NCBI RefSeq assembly: GCF_022458985.1
Contig: NC_061778.1
Span: 8,201,501 to 8,265,500 of the forward strand
Direction of reading: 5' to 3'
DNA: 64,000 bases
From: Mugil cephalus
Lineage: Eukaryota > Chordata > Actinopteri > Mugiliformes > Mugilidae
Program-made: the position numbers and the translations under genes
Shown: positions 27,360-39,600 of the stretch, one piece after another
Position numbering within the stretch: position 1 is the stretch's first letter
Layout: every line of letters begins with the position of its first letter
Notes under the pieces: generated by a model
What the model saw: only the letters and a program-made list of their open reading frames with translations
Database searches by the model: none
Told to the model about the DNA's origin: nothing

Positions 27360-27384
27360 ATGGACCGCCTAGCTTCATTTTCTA
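27360..27384 (+). CDS. tada2a: tada2a coding exon 1
   Basis: This 25-nt exon starts at ATG and encodes MDRLASFS plus the first base of the next codon. It is followed by a strong donor (gtaagt). It is too short for ORF calling and was found by searching for the conserved MDRLxSFSN start. Phase 1 joins exactly to the next exon, giving N9. Confidence 0.93.
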
Positions 27385-30300
27385 GTAAGTAGCAGCAGCG
27401 TCACACACACAGTTGTTACTACTGTAGCTTTAAAGTGAACAGCTCCTCAATATTTTCTAAGGATATCTGTTTAGCTCACCCAAGCTAGCTTTGCTAATAT
27501 TATCGCTAGCATACAGAGATGCTTGCGTATTGTGCAATCAAAACTAATATTTAAAGCTGTACTGTAATAGTCTTTTCATCGGATTTTCATTGGATTTGGC
27601 TAAAACATCTGTAGCTTTCGATGAAGGGCGCTTTAATCATTAGAAGCTACGTTAGCGATCAGGGAGTATTAGCCAAGCTAGCGTTAGCATCAAAGCATCA
27701 TGTGGTTTAAGGCTTGTGAGTCTAAACAGTGAAATCAACGCTGTATTGTTTATGGTTTCATGTTTTGTTCTATTGTTTATTTATTTAGCCTTTATTTAAC
27801 CAGGTTAGTCCCTCTGACATCGGAGATCTCGTTTACCAGGGATATCTAGCCAAGATAGCAGCAACACAAAGAATTAAAATAACAAATAAATTTACAAAAG
27901 ATGAGCAACCTAATTAAAACAATTGCATACAGAAAACTCAGTCAGGTACGAGTTTTTTTTTTTAGATGCAGTTCAGATTGAAACTTATTTAGTGCGAAAA
28001 TCTAAAAGATTTCTTTCCCAATTCAATTCTTATTTCTTATTTTCTAAAGTACAGGTTTATCTCTAATTTGTCCAGTGTTTTAGTCAAAGAAGTGGACAGA
28101 ACACAACACTGAGGTCCAGGATTAAACAGCCGACAGATGGCACTTAACTTTCTTAAGAAATTTCATTTGTCTGTATTCTGTATTTTAATTTCTGTATATC
28201 ATGTTTGCTTTGCACTCAATGACTGAGTAAACATTATATTTAAAACATATTATTTCCAGATGATCCTTTTGATAAGCCACCGTGCAGAGGTTGTTCCTCT
28301 TATCTAACTGAGCCGTACATCAAGTGTGCAGAATGTGGACCCTCGCCCTTCTTACTGTGCCTCCAGGTAAGCAGGGGACAAGTGCACAAACATTATTGTT
28401 TTCTCTCGTTTATTAGTTCTGCCTGAAATTAAACCCATTGTTTTTGTTTCAGTGTTTCACCCGAGGATTTGAGTACAAGAAACACGAGAGCGATCACAAA
28501 TATGAAATCATGGTGAGTGAAGTAAAGTCAGCTGAAGGTCTCTAGTGTTGCGCAACCGCCGTCCTTACTTTTCACCTTCTCATACAGACATCGGACTTCC
28601 CCGTGCTGGAGCCTGGATGGACGGCGCAGGAAGAGATGGCCCTTCTGGAGGCGGTCATGGACTGTGGGTTTGGGAACTGGTTAGTCATTTGTCATTTTGT
28701 TTTAAACTTTAACAGGAAGCTTCCTTCTTAACAGTGACTTTTCTCTGTAGTTATTTTCCAAGGTGTGTTTCTGACACAGCCTGCCAATTCATCTCCACAC
28801 TGAGAGTTTCATAGCCGTGGGGCTGAAACCCATGAGTTTGTGTTACAGTTACTGCGTAACTTTTGTCATAAAGTTAAACTGTCTGCCCATGTTGAATATT
28901 AAATGTTTGACTTGTAAGTTTGTGTATGAATGCGACACATATAGTTGTTGTATCTGGCAGCATAAGAAATACAGCAAAACTGAATTTTGTTTATTGATCT
29001 ATTTGTGCAATACACTTCAGTTTGACCCTTCAGTTACTATTTAGATTAAAGAAAACAGATGAGTCAAACAGCTACAAATGCTGCCTTCAGATGGGGTTAA
29101 GTTTACAGTGTACACAAGAAAAGTCAACATTAACTTCAACCCTCCTCCGTGGTTCTCACGACATAATGTTAATACTTGAACACAAAACACGCTGTAACCA
29201 CCCATCTTGTTACATTTACATTGTGTTTACAACAAAGTGAATCTCTTCATGGTCTCAGTGAAACCTCCCTCTCCACCACTGTAGTGCATTAACACACTGC
29301 ATCTGTTTAATTTCCCCCTTTTGTCTTCCTCAGGCAGGATGTGGCATATCAGATGCGCACAAAAACCAAAGAGGAATGCGAGAGCCACTACATGAAGAAT
29401 TTCATCAACAATCCACTCTTCTCCTCCACCTTGCTCAGCCTGCGGAAAACAAAAGACTCTCGCTTTGCCGAAGGCGCCATTCCTTTCAAGCGTGAGCACC
29501 TCTATTGTTGTTCGTTTATCTTCAGGGTTGCAGGAGGAAACAGACACAAAGAATCCCTTACTTCTCAAACATCCAGACGGGTTTCACTATTCCTGGGTTT
29601 TGCCATCTTCTCATATTAAGCAGCATTCAGATTAAGTCTCAGAACTGAGAACAGCTTTAGTTATGGGCCTCCAGAGCATAAAAAGTGACGCAAACTCTGG
29701 TTTTAATCCTGAAAATTAACGACCCAACAGTTGGATGCAGACAGTTGGTGAGTCTGGATCTTGGGGCAGTTCCTCGCAGGATTCACGTCTCCATCTGTCG
29801 CAGCGTTTGAGCGCCGGTCCAACACTTCACTGTCGTATTCGTTCAGTAGTCGGCCAAGTGGAGGCAGAGACAGAATATCTGTTACATCTCTGGATGTTAG
29901 AAAAATGAGAAGTAGTTTGGTGGAGGTGTTCATGTCTTTTATTCCTCTGATCCCACAGCCACTGATGATCCCCCTCGGCCTACGTTCGACTCTGTGCTTT
30001 CTCGAGACATGGCCGGATACATGCCGGCCAGAGCCGACTTCATGGAGGTGAGGGGACACAATTTGTTCCTTAATTCATCATGTGCGCTGTAACATCGCCT
30101 GTGGACATGAATAAATCGATGCAACCGCCGCTAGAGGCCTCATTATTAAATGTTATTGAAGTAGTGATTCGCGGCTTTGATGCTGTCTAACAGTGAGTGA
30201 CTCATCTCGTTCGTTTGCTTCTCTCATAAATTGTTCCTCATTGATCGTCTTCGTGTGAACTCAGATCAAACGGGCAGATTTCAAAATAATTTTTCATCTC

Positions 30301-33300
30301 TCACTTAGGAGTTTGACAATTATGCAGAATGGGATTTGAAAGACATTGACTTTGTGGATGATGACTCAGACATCCTACGTGGTGGGTAGAATTTAAATGC
30401 GTGGTTTTAATTAAGTTTTAAGACGACACCAATTTGGACTTTGACTTTAAAACTAACCTTGATGTGTATCTCCTTGTTTTTCAGCACTCAAGCTCTCAGT
30501 CGTTGACATATATCATTCAAGATTAAAGGAGAGACAAAGGAGGAAGAAGTAGGTCCCTTTTCCACTCTTCTTACCCCCCTATAGTTTTTAAAAAATATCC
30601 TCATCATCATGTAATAACTCGAGTCTGTCAGCAGGTGGCATCATCAGCTTCTTGATTTTGGAGCTTCAATTCCCAAAGCTACTTCTTTATGCTTTCAGGT
30701 TGAATAAATTTGTTTCATACCCAATTAAAACTTACAACATGAACAGTTACGAACCTCAATCTGCACTTATCTCATTATTAATGAATCCATTATGCTAATA
30801 CACGTAAGGTTTACAATCTAAACTTAGATTACCATTTTGTTAAAGTCCAGAGAAACTGGGTCTGTCACAGAGTCGGCACTGTGATTGTAATTGCATATAT
30901 ATATATTTTTTAATTGAAGCCACAGGGAGTTGTTCAGAGGACACTTACAGGCTGCGGGAGCCTCTATTCAAACCCTGAATATTTGGGGGAAATGAGGGAG
31001 GGGTGTCCAAGCCGAGCTGTCTGACATTCTGCCCAGTTTTAGGCTGGCAAAGATAGCAGGAGAGTTTGGGGAAAAAATGTTTTGTGCATGTAGATTATGA
31101 TTTGCGCGTGTCGTCTTTGAGTTAAATTGGGTGGACAAAATACTTGTAGCATTGTCAAAAAACGAATGAATGAAAATGTATTTTTGTACGTTGACATAAA
31201 GGATTCACATGTTATCAAAGAAAGGGTACTAATGATTACAAATAGAAATGTATACAAATGAATTAAACCTTTTTTTTCAAAAGAATTAGCTTAATAGTAT
31301 AAGAAAATGAATCATCACTTCCCTGGAAGAGCTCAAGCAAAAACTGAAGTGATTATATCACATAAAATGTAAACTGAGCGTATTTGATTCTAATGTTTTT
31401 CTGATGTTAAAATGCTAATTAATGGATCAAGAAAGTAAAAGGTTGTTGGATAATGACAATAATGGGTTGTAGTTGCTCTTTTGAGGAGAGTCTGTTGGTA
31501 TTCTTCCTAGAGAGTTTCCTTTCCACCTTCAGCCTGTTAGCCGTCGCTCTTGGAGACACGAGGGCAACTGTTGGTGCAATGCATCCATCACTAAATCACC
31601 TCTAATGAGTTCATGCTCCCTGAGCAGCCTGGAATGGCATGTGTGGCTGGACAGGCATGTGCGTTGTCCCTCGTTCATCCATGCTCCCATTTTATCCCTT
31701 TCAGCTTGTCAGAGAGGCTGGAGTACACCGCTGAACATCAGACCTGCTTTTAAGGGTATCTCCAGCTCTTGAAAAGCCCTGAAAGAGAACTATCTAAAGC
31801 AAAGCTTACAGGAGGGAAAAAAAGGGCAAATTGACTTTGAGTTGATTGAGTTTCCCTCAGAGCGCTCTTGAAGTTGAAACAAGTGCAGCTGCCTTTATGT
31901 TAGCTTTGGGTTTAGATACAAAACATGCCCTAGAAAGGTTTAAATAAAACTCCAGCGTGTCATGTACAGAATATATCTTCATTCTAGGCATCACAGAACT
32001 AAAAGCAGGATTATTGTGTTGACTGAACTGCAGTCGTCCAAGAATTAGTTATTATAAAGAACTGGATGTTGGTTTTATGTTGTCATTTCATTGATGATTT
32101 TAATTCATTAAAACGTGTCTGACTAAATACTGACACAGGTGAGTATCAGCAACGGCAATGCAAACTAACGCCTAGAAAATGGTCACAAATGTCAAAATAG
32201 CTTCACTTAGACCAGGGCAAGGACCCCCAAAGTGATGGAGGGATTAAGTAGGGACCCCCTACCTACTATATGTGTTCTATATTAAACTCGGCCTATTTAT
32301 AAATATACATCATCACGTTATAATTTTGCATTCAGTATTAAGCTGTCCCTATATATAATCAACCAAAGATTTTGCGACCCCCCCCCTGCAGTGCCTCCTT
32401 GGACCCCATAGGAGTCACGGACCACCTGTTAAAGATCTGTGACTTAGAACACAAGTTCATAAATCCACGTGTCCCTTTGTCCCTTTGTCTTTCAGGATAA
32501 TCCGAGACCATGGACTGATCAACCTGCGCAAATTCCAGAGTGAGTCCTCTCCCGAAACTCCCATGGGTTCGGCCGCGACTGCATTCATAGCAGCTCAGAG
32601 AGGCATCTGATGTCTAGCAGACAAAAATCTCCCCTCTGAGGTTTCTATGGATGCATTCAAACAACTGCGCTGTAATTACCACCGCTAACCTCCGCGGTCC
32701 GTCGGGTGGCTGATGTGTGGTCGACCGGCGGAGCTCATATTTACGACCCGGGCTGAGAATAGTCTGTGGACGCTGTGTGCTGCGGCATAATTGCGTTCCT
32801 CGCGCGGCGCTGCCACAATAGCTCGCGGGGAGGGAGGGGAGTGGGGGGCATTTATCGATCCACCTGTTACAAGTTGGATTTCAGAGACCTCAGTAATGTG
32901 ATTCTTCACATTTCATGGGTTTTGTTATTCGAACAGCGAGGGAGCTGCTATGAATGTTTTGTCCAATTAAAGCGCCTCTTTCAAACCCCCCCCCCCCCCA
33001 CCACCACCACCACCCGGCCCACCCTCACGTCCCCCACGTGTTGCTCTGTGAAATTGTCTTTGCTTTGCGAGTTGAAGAGTTCTCCCCTCATGTTTTATTT
33101 ATGCTTCCTCCAGCCTCCAGTTAGCCCTCCTCCCTTCTTCTTCCCTCCTTTCCCTTATCTCTCTCCAGTCTTTCAAGACAAAAGGGGAACCAGGAGTAGC
33201 TGTAGAGCTGCAGACTGGTTGTCATGGAGACTGTCAAAGATTGTGTGTTCGTGTGTGTGTGTGTCACATGCAATAATGGAGGCAGCATCCGAGCCTGGGA

Positions 33301-33613
33301 GGTGAACAGTGTCATGTATCAGTGGCTGCTGGAGGCAGAATGACCAGCTTTGTTGTTTCTGGGCCGACGTCCGGCAACAGCTTGAGTGATTGAGGTGTGT
33401 GTTGCCATCAGTGTTTGTGTACTCGTATGAAACCACGCAGAGGTCCATTGTTGACGTCCCCCGTGGAAATATGAGCGTTGTCGTCGTCGTGTGTGTGTGT
33501 GTGTGTCTGTTTGTCCACTGGTTTGTTCAGAGCGTGACTCAGTGGGTTTCTAGCCTGAGATGGCAGCTGCTAATTAGCGCCGAGATGCTGGAGTCTGAAG
33601 GTGGAACTTGACC

Positions 33614-33651
<38 letters not shown>

Positions 33652-36600
33652 CGGCCGCTCCTCTCACACCCACACAGCAGCTTTTCCTCTCTGGCTTTGA
33701 CACTCGTCTGTTACTCAGCAACACGGGCGATGCTTTCAGACAAGCACAACAAACTCTTCAGAGTGTATACGCTTGTAGAGTGAGTTAAGTGTGGCGGATA
33801 GACGACGCTGGAGCGTTACCGTGACAAATCACAGGGACAGGGGTGTTGTTTGAGGCAGCGACAAAGCTGGATCTGATTTTTATGGAGTTAAATACCTTTT
33901 TCCTTTGATGTGCTACTTTTAACCAGGTTCTGAAACAGAAAAAGTAGTAGAAAATATGAGCCTCTCAACAAAACTACATACAGGATTCTTGCACTAAATC
34001 ACGTGTTAGCGTTGAATCCTGAATCTCTGGGTTGAGTTTGGTTGTTGGATAACTTGTAAACCACAAATGATGAAAGTTAAACCAGTCTCGCATGTATATG
34101 GTGATCAAATGTGAGAATGTAAAGGTTAGACCAAATAAGAATATGATTGAATGTTCATCTCCAGTTCTTAAACCACTCAGACTCGGGTTGTTTGCAGTTG
34201 TCGGGCGCCTCCTCTGACAGGTTGTTAAAGGTTTTCTATAAATGTTTAAATTATTCAATTGCTTCATAAATTGCCAACGCTAGAGAAGAATACGCTCAGA
34301 AGAAATAAATCATTTAATACAAATCTGATGCACATATAAAAGGTTCGGTGAGTTCTCCGATGACTCGTCGCTCAAAGTACAAATTATTTCCAAGGAGCAG
34401 AAACTTGTGGATGTAGCTTTCTGTTCAGATTTCTTCGGGTGTGGCTGATGGAGGATTCAGCCTTGAAAATGGACCATGGCTCCGTTTAGACATGGTATTA
34501 ACGTGCGTCCTGGGCGATCTGATCACAAGTGGCCGCCTTAAAGGATATAATATGTAGTATATAATATGTATCGAGGACACATTTCATCATTTAGACCACA
34601 TCAGAAGGTGGACTGGTTCACTGGAGAACACTTTCCTTTAGTAATATGAACGAAAAGACTGATATGCTCTCGAATTAATGAAGTCTTAGAAGAAGAATAG
34701 AGAACACTTCATTGTCATTGTACATCTCAGCATACAATGAAGTTGAAGAGAGCATCTCCCCTCCAGTGCAAGAACAAGAACGCAAAGAAGAACACCTCTA
34801 GAACGTATAGAGTAGAAATAAAAAGACTACAGGAGAAAAATGTATATATATATACAACAGTGGTAGTGTATAATAACTGCACTTGGATTTTATACCAAAA
34901 TTATACAAACATATTGAGTAAAATTGAAATATTGCACAATGAATACAATAAAACATGATCACAATGAGGGATGGTATTGGCAAGGATTTCGCGAGACGAT
35001 ACGTATCACAATACTTGAGTCGGGATACAATACATTATTGCAATATTGCGATATATTGCAATATTCTTCATGATTCACTGAGAAATTTAAAATACAGCTT
35101 AAAATAGAAGTTATATATAGTTAGATGACAGTGATAGTTCATTGGACAAATTACGTCAAAAAGGATATTAATTCAAATGATACACTTTCAATTTATTGTG
35201 CTTGTACAGAAAAAGTGGATCAAGTTTCTTTACACTTAAATGTCAGCTTATTTTTCATTTTCTTTGTTGAATTTATTAGTCCCTTCTTCCATTTTATAGC
35301 CAAAGTGCCTCCAAACGTCAGCTTTAAATTTTGATTGTTTGAAATTAAGTTTTGCCGCCACTCACTTCTGATACCTGCCTGTCCAGTTCTTTCACTGTGA
35401 CGCTGCAGCAAAGTCACGATTGACCCAAACGTGACTTTTCTTTAAAAATCGATATTAAGACATTCAAAATCGATATCGTATCGGAAGAAAAAGTATCGCG
35501 ATATATTGCCATATCGATATTTTTAGTGATGAGAGACTTGATTCTCGATTCTGTTCGCAAACTAAATAACAAATCAGTCATGAATATAAGTAGGTGTAAT
35601 TCTGTTAGTTGTGCTTTAGTTGTTTTGAGCTTTATGCTGCACTGCAAAAACAGCTTTGCTAGAAAGAAGCAAAATATTGTTATGTTCAATCAAATCATCT
35701 TATATTAAGAAAAAAAAATGTGCCAATGGGTTTAGCTTTTGTTGCTTGACAAAAATTCTTAAAATAACCACAAAGTTATTGCCTCTGAAAAAAATATAAG
35801 ACGTATTTGTTTGATACAAGGATTTTTTGCTTTCTTGAAATTCCTTTTTTTTTTTTTTTTTTTTTTGCCGTGTGGTGTCTAAAATAACTAAAGTCAGAGT
35901 AGAGATGAATTCATTTTTTCTTTTGTTGAGCAGGAAGACTTCGCGGCTAATTACATCCAACAAGTTGCATCGTGTCCCCACATCGGAGCAAACACACAAC
36001 ACACAGGGATGTTCGTTGTTCCGAAACAGCAGAGTAGATAGAGTAGATGGGGCAGATAGCGATCTGCTGTTTTGAGACTGTTAAAATATTCCTACTGCAC
36101 CTCATATGATGCTTGTGTTGATTTGCAGAAAGAATGTGAGACTGGATGGATGTATTTTATCTACAAATGTACACACGTCTATTTAAAGCCAGACACACAG
36201 TTCGTCTTTCTTTTCCATTTCACTATTTTGAATGCAGGTTTTTAAATGAGCTGTGACTATAATAGCTTCTTCTTTGTACGTTGAATGTTCGGTGCACAGT
36301 GTGTGTAGTTTCCAAGGGTGTTCTGTATCAATGGTTTGAGTGTAAACGTAGAGACATTCCTTTTTGTCAGGATAACAATTGTTCCTGTGCAGCCTCTAAA
36401 GATCACACCGCCGCCCAGAGTGGCTCTGATAATAGATGCTTGTAATATTTACATGCCTATATAAGCCCGGGGTTGATTCAGAGCCGCATGCTAACGTCAC
36501 TTCTCTGGCGGTGAACAGCACAAAACAAAACAAATTACTCCTCCCAGATTGCCCTAAAAATCACAAACATGTCTACAAGTGTGTGTGGGGGAGGTTCTTC

Positions 36601-39600
36601 CTTTCATATTTCTGTGTTGTATTTGCTTGTATCCTCTGCCTACTCACTGCTCTCTCCCTCTCTTTGTGTTAGTGCTGGAGCGATGTTACCCGAAGGAGGT
36701 GCAGGAGCTGTACGACGTCATGAGAAGATTTGCCAGAGTGGTTGGACCGATCGAACACGACAAATTCATTGAAAGTCACGCACGTTAGTATTTGGCATGC
36801 GGCGGGTTTACATGCTCTGTGTGCTTCAGATTTAATTTAACCAGCTCCTTCCAGACTCGACATCGTTAGACACTTGTGGCATAAAAGGATGATATTTTTA
36901 TTCTGTGTGGGAAGGTGATGTCAGACTACCCTTTACTCTTTTTAGAGGAGGTTCTCAGTTTGCAAATTGCTGACAAATTAAATTAGATGTTACCGTTAGT
37001 AACGCTTGTCGTCTATCACACCGATCAGCCACAACATTAAAACCCCCAACCTGTGAAGTGAATAACTTTGATTTTACGATGTAATATTCTCCTGGCAAAC
37101 CTGGGTCCATGTGGGTGCTACTTTGACCACCTGAACATTGTTGCAGACCTCATTGCAACAGCGAGACTGCAGCGTCTTGGTGCCATGTGTTTCCTGGATA
37201 ATCGACGCATAGACTTAAACAGACTTTAATCATGCACAAGGGAAATTGCTTGGTCGCAGGAGCTTAGCTGCACATGAAAAATACTCAAGTAAAAAGAAAT
37301 AAAACAAGATTAAAATAAAATATAAGTAAAAATCTAGTAAAAACCAAATGGTATAAGCAAGACAATTCACAAAATTAGCATATGAACTAATGTACAAGAA
37401 ATGGAGACAGAAGCAAATATATATTATATACAAAGTCAGAATAAGGCGTCCAGAATTTGGAACCTTCTTTCATTGCTCCGTGGTTCAGTTCTGATGCTCA
37501 TATGTCCACAGCAGGAGATTTCACCTGTGGACACGGGTCAGACTGGTCTGTTGCTACGCAGCCTCATTCAAAACAAACCGCGGTGCACTGTGTGGTCTGA
37601 CACCTTTTATAACGAGACGAGCATTAATTAGCAATTTGAGCTACAATAACTCATAAAGCTGGGTACCACTGCAGATTTTCTGAATCGATTCAATTCACTC
37701 TGGCTCAGGATTAAATTTGATTTTTCAGTTTAGAAACAATTTTACTCAAAATAAGAGTACATGACAACTAAACTGCAACCCCATTATTTTTATTTTGTTT
37801 TATTTATTTTTTGTGCATCAGTGTACCTGGCCTGCTCGTTGACCCCTTCATATTAATATTCTGCTGGGTCGCATACTAATTTTTCTTTTTTTTTGAACAA
37901 CCAGAGCTCTGTACATGAGTTGTGTTTGAGTAAGTGCTACATGCAATATGTTACTTTCTTCTGATTTCATTGATAAAAGCCATTATAGGATTCAACCAAC
38001 TAATTTTTTCAAAACAAAAAAATCAGCAACTTCTTATTTTTCAACTGTGCGCCAACTTTGATTACTCAAGAACGATACCACTTAGAGTGATTCTGACTTT
38101 TGTGATGAAAACTTCAAAGACTTGACTTTCAAAAGAAACCACAACCATGCATGAGCTCCCAGATTTTCATGAAGAGCATTCAGTTTACTTTGAGTATGTC
38201 CTAAATGATGAGTTTAATCTGTTACTGTTTTTAAATGAACTTTAAGGACACAATGTTCTCTTGCTGCCTGATATATCCCCCCCCACCCCCTCCACTGACA
38301 GTTGCCATGATAACCAGATATTCACTCTAATCCTCCTGATCATGACCAGTCAGTTATAAAGTTATGGCTGATCGCTGTACATTTCTGAAACTCCACATTT
38401 TTTTGCCATTTCACAGACGGTTTTGTGACAAACCATTTCTTGGCCCTGAGCAGTTGCCAGGCAACCAGAATGAACTCCAGGAAGTTGCTGTTTACTGTGA
38501 GAGAAATAATCCGGCTCACAACCCTGTGTTCATCCGGGGATTATTGTGTATGTAACGTGTTAATTAGTCAGCTTTAGAGGTGATGAATGGTGCTTGTATA
38601 TCCAGGCTAGCTGGTAACCTGTTTGCCTGCTTTATGCTAAGCTAGGCTATCTGTGTGCTGACTGTAGCTTTAATAACCGTCTTCTCGGCAGCATCTAAAT
38701 TCATGTCCAGATCTAAATTTATTCCTCATGAAACAGCTTGTGTGGAACAAGGTGCTTATTCATTGTTCTGGAAGAGGTGAAGGTGGAGCTGCAGCTGTGT
38801 GAGAGTGGGCTCAGGTAACTCTGTGCAGATTTTGGCTTTTTATGTGCCTTCATCTTTTTGTCCTCGCAGTGGAGTTTGAGCTGAGGAGGGAGATCCGCAG
38901 GCTGCAGGAGTACAGGAAAGCAGGGATCAAGTCTTTCTGCAGTGAGTCAAGTCTGACCTTTATTTCCTGCCACAGTTTAAGGAAGCAGGAAAATGGGTTT
39001 GGATAATTATTTTGGAATTAATAATCTTTGAGCAGCTTGTTTAAAAGCTTGTTTTGGGGGACAAAATGCAAAATACATATGTGCTGCTTCTTGTTTCCCG
39101 CATATGTTTGGTTTCTGGATAAAACAAGACATTTTTTTGTATGTCTTTATTGGCAACATTATCTACAGAGTAGGTGCAATTTGAATCTTTGTTGACATTT
39201 CTGTGCCGTCGCAACAGGTGCCAAGGTGTACGAGAGGGTGAAGCGAATGCGCGAGGACGAGCGCAGGAAGAGGACCATGCTGTGTGACGTGCTGCAGTAC
39301 ATCCAGGATGGCAGAGCTTGTCAGCAGTGGCTCAGCAAACAGGCTGCAATGTGAGGCTCCGGACGGCCCGGCTCAGTGTGCAATAGACGGAGACGGTGAC
39401 CTCTGTCAGCGTACTCGGACGGATCGAGCTTGTGTTACTGTGCATCCCGCTTCCACCTCGGCCTCCGGTGTATTTTTAGCCTCCCTAACGTGCCGCTGCT
39501 CTCGGCTTCTTCATCCAAGTCCTTCTAATTATTCTAACTTTAAAAAAAAAAAAAATGCTGTGATTAATTTTTTTTTGGATCCTGGAGTGAGAATAGTGAA

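Larger units (their letters stand above)
32540..36672 (+). other. tada2a: tada2a intron 9 (largest)
   Basis: A 4.1-kb intron. The first 500 bp are GC- and CpG-rich (for example GCGTTCCTCGCGCGGCGCTG near 32,792), followed by microsatellites and the TATCGATA repeat. A frame of 179 codons at 32766-33305 has no protein character. Confidence 0.8.

Noticed and set aside
27031..27378. A 115-codon minus-strand frame overlapping tada2a exon 1, considered as an acaca exon
   Set aside because: No resemblance to the ACACA N-terminus or the biotin carboxylase domain. Probably a chance frame in the tada2a 5' region.
29761..30051. Frames at 29,703-30,124 around tada2a exon 6
   Set aside because: They are in other frames or strands of intron 5 and exon 6. 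The tada2a reading explains the conservation.
33245..33265. A short GT run considered as a microsatellite locus
   Set aside because: Only about six pure units. Kept out of the feature list as too short.
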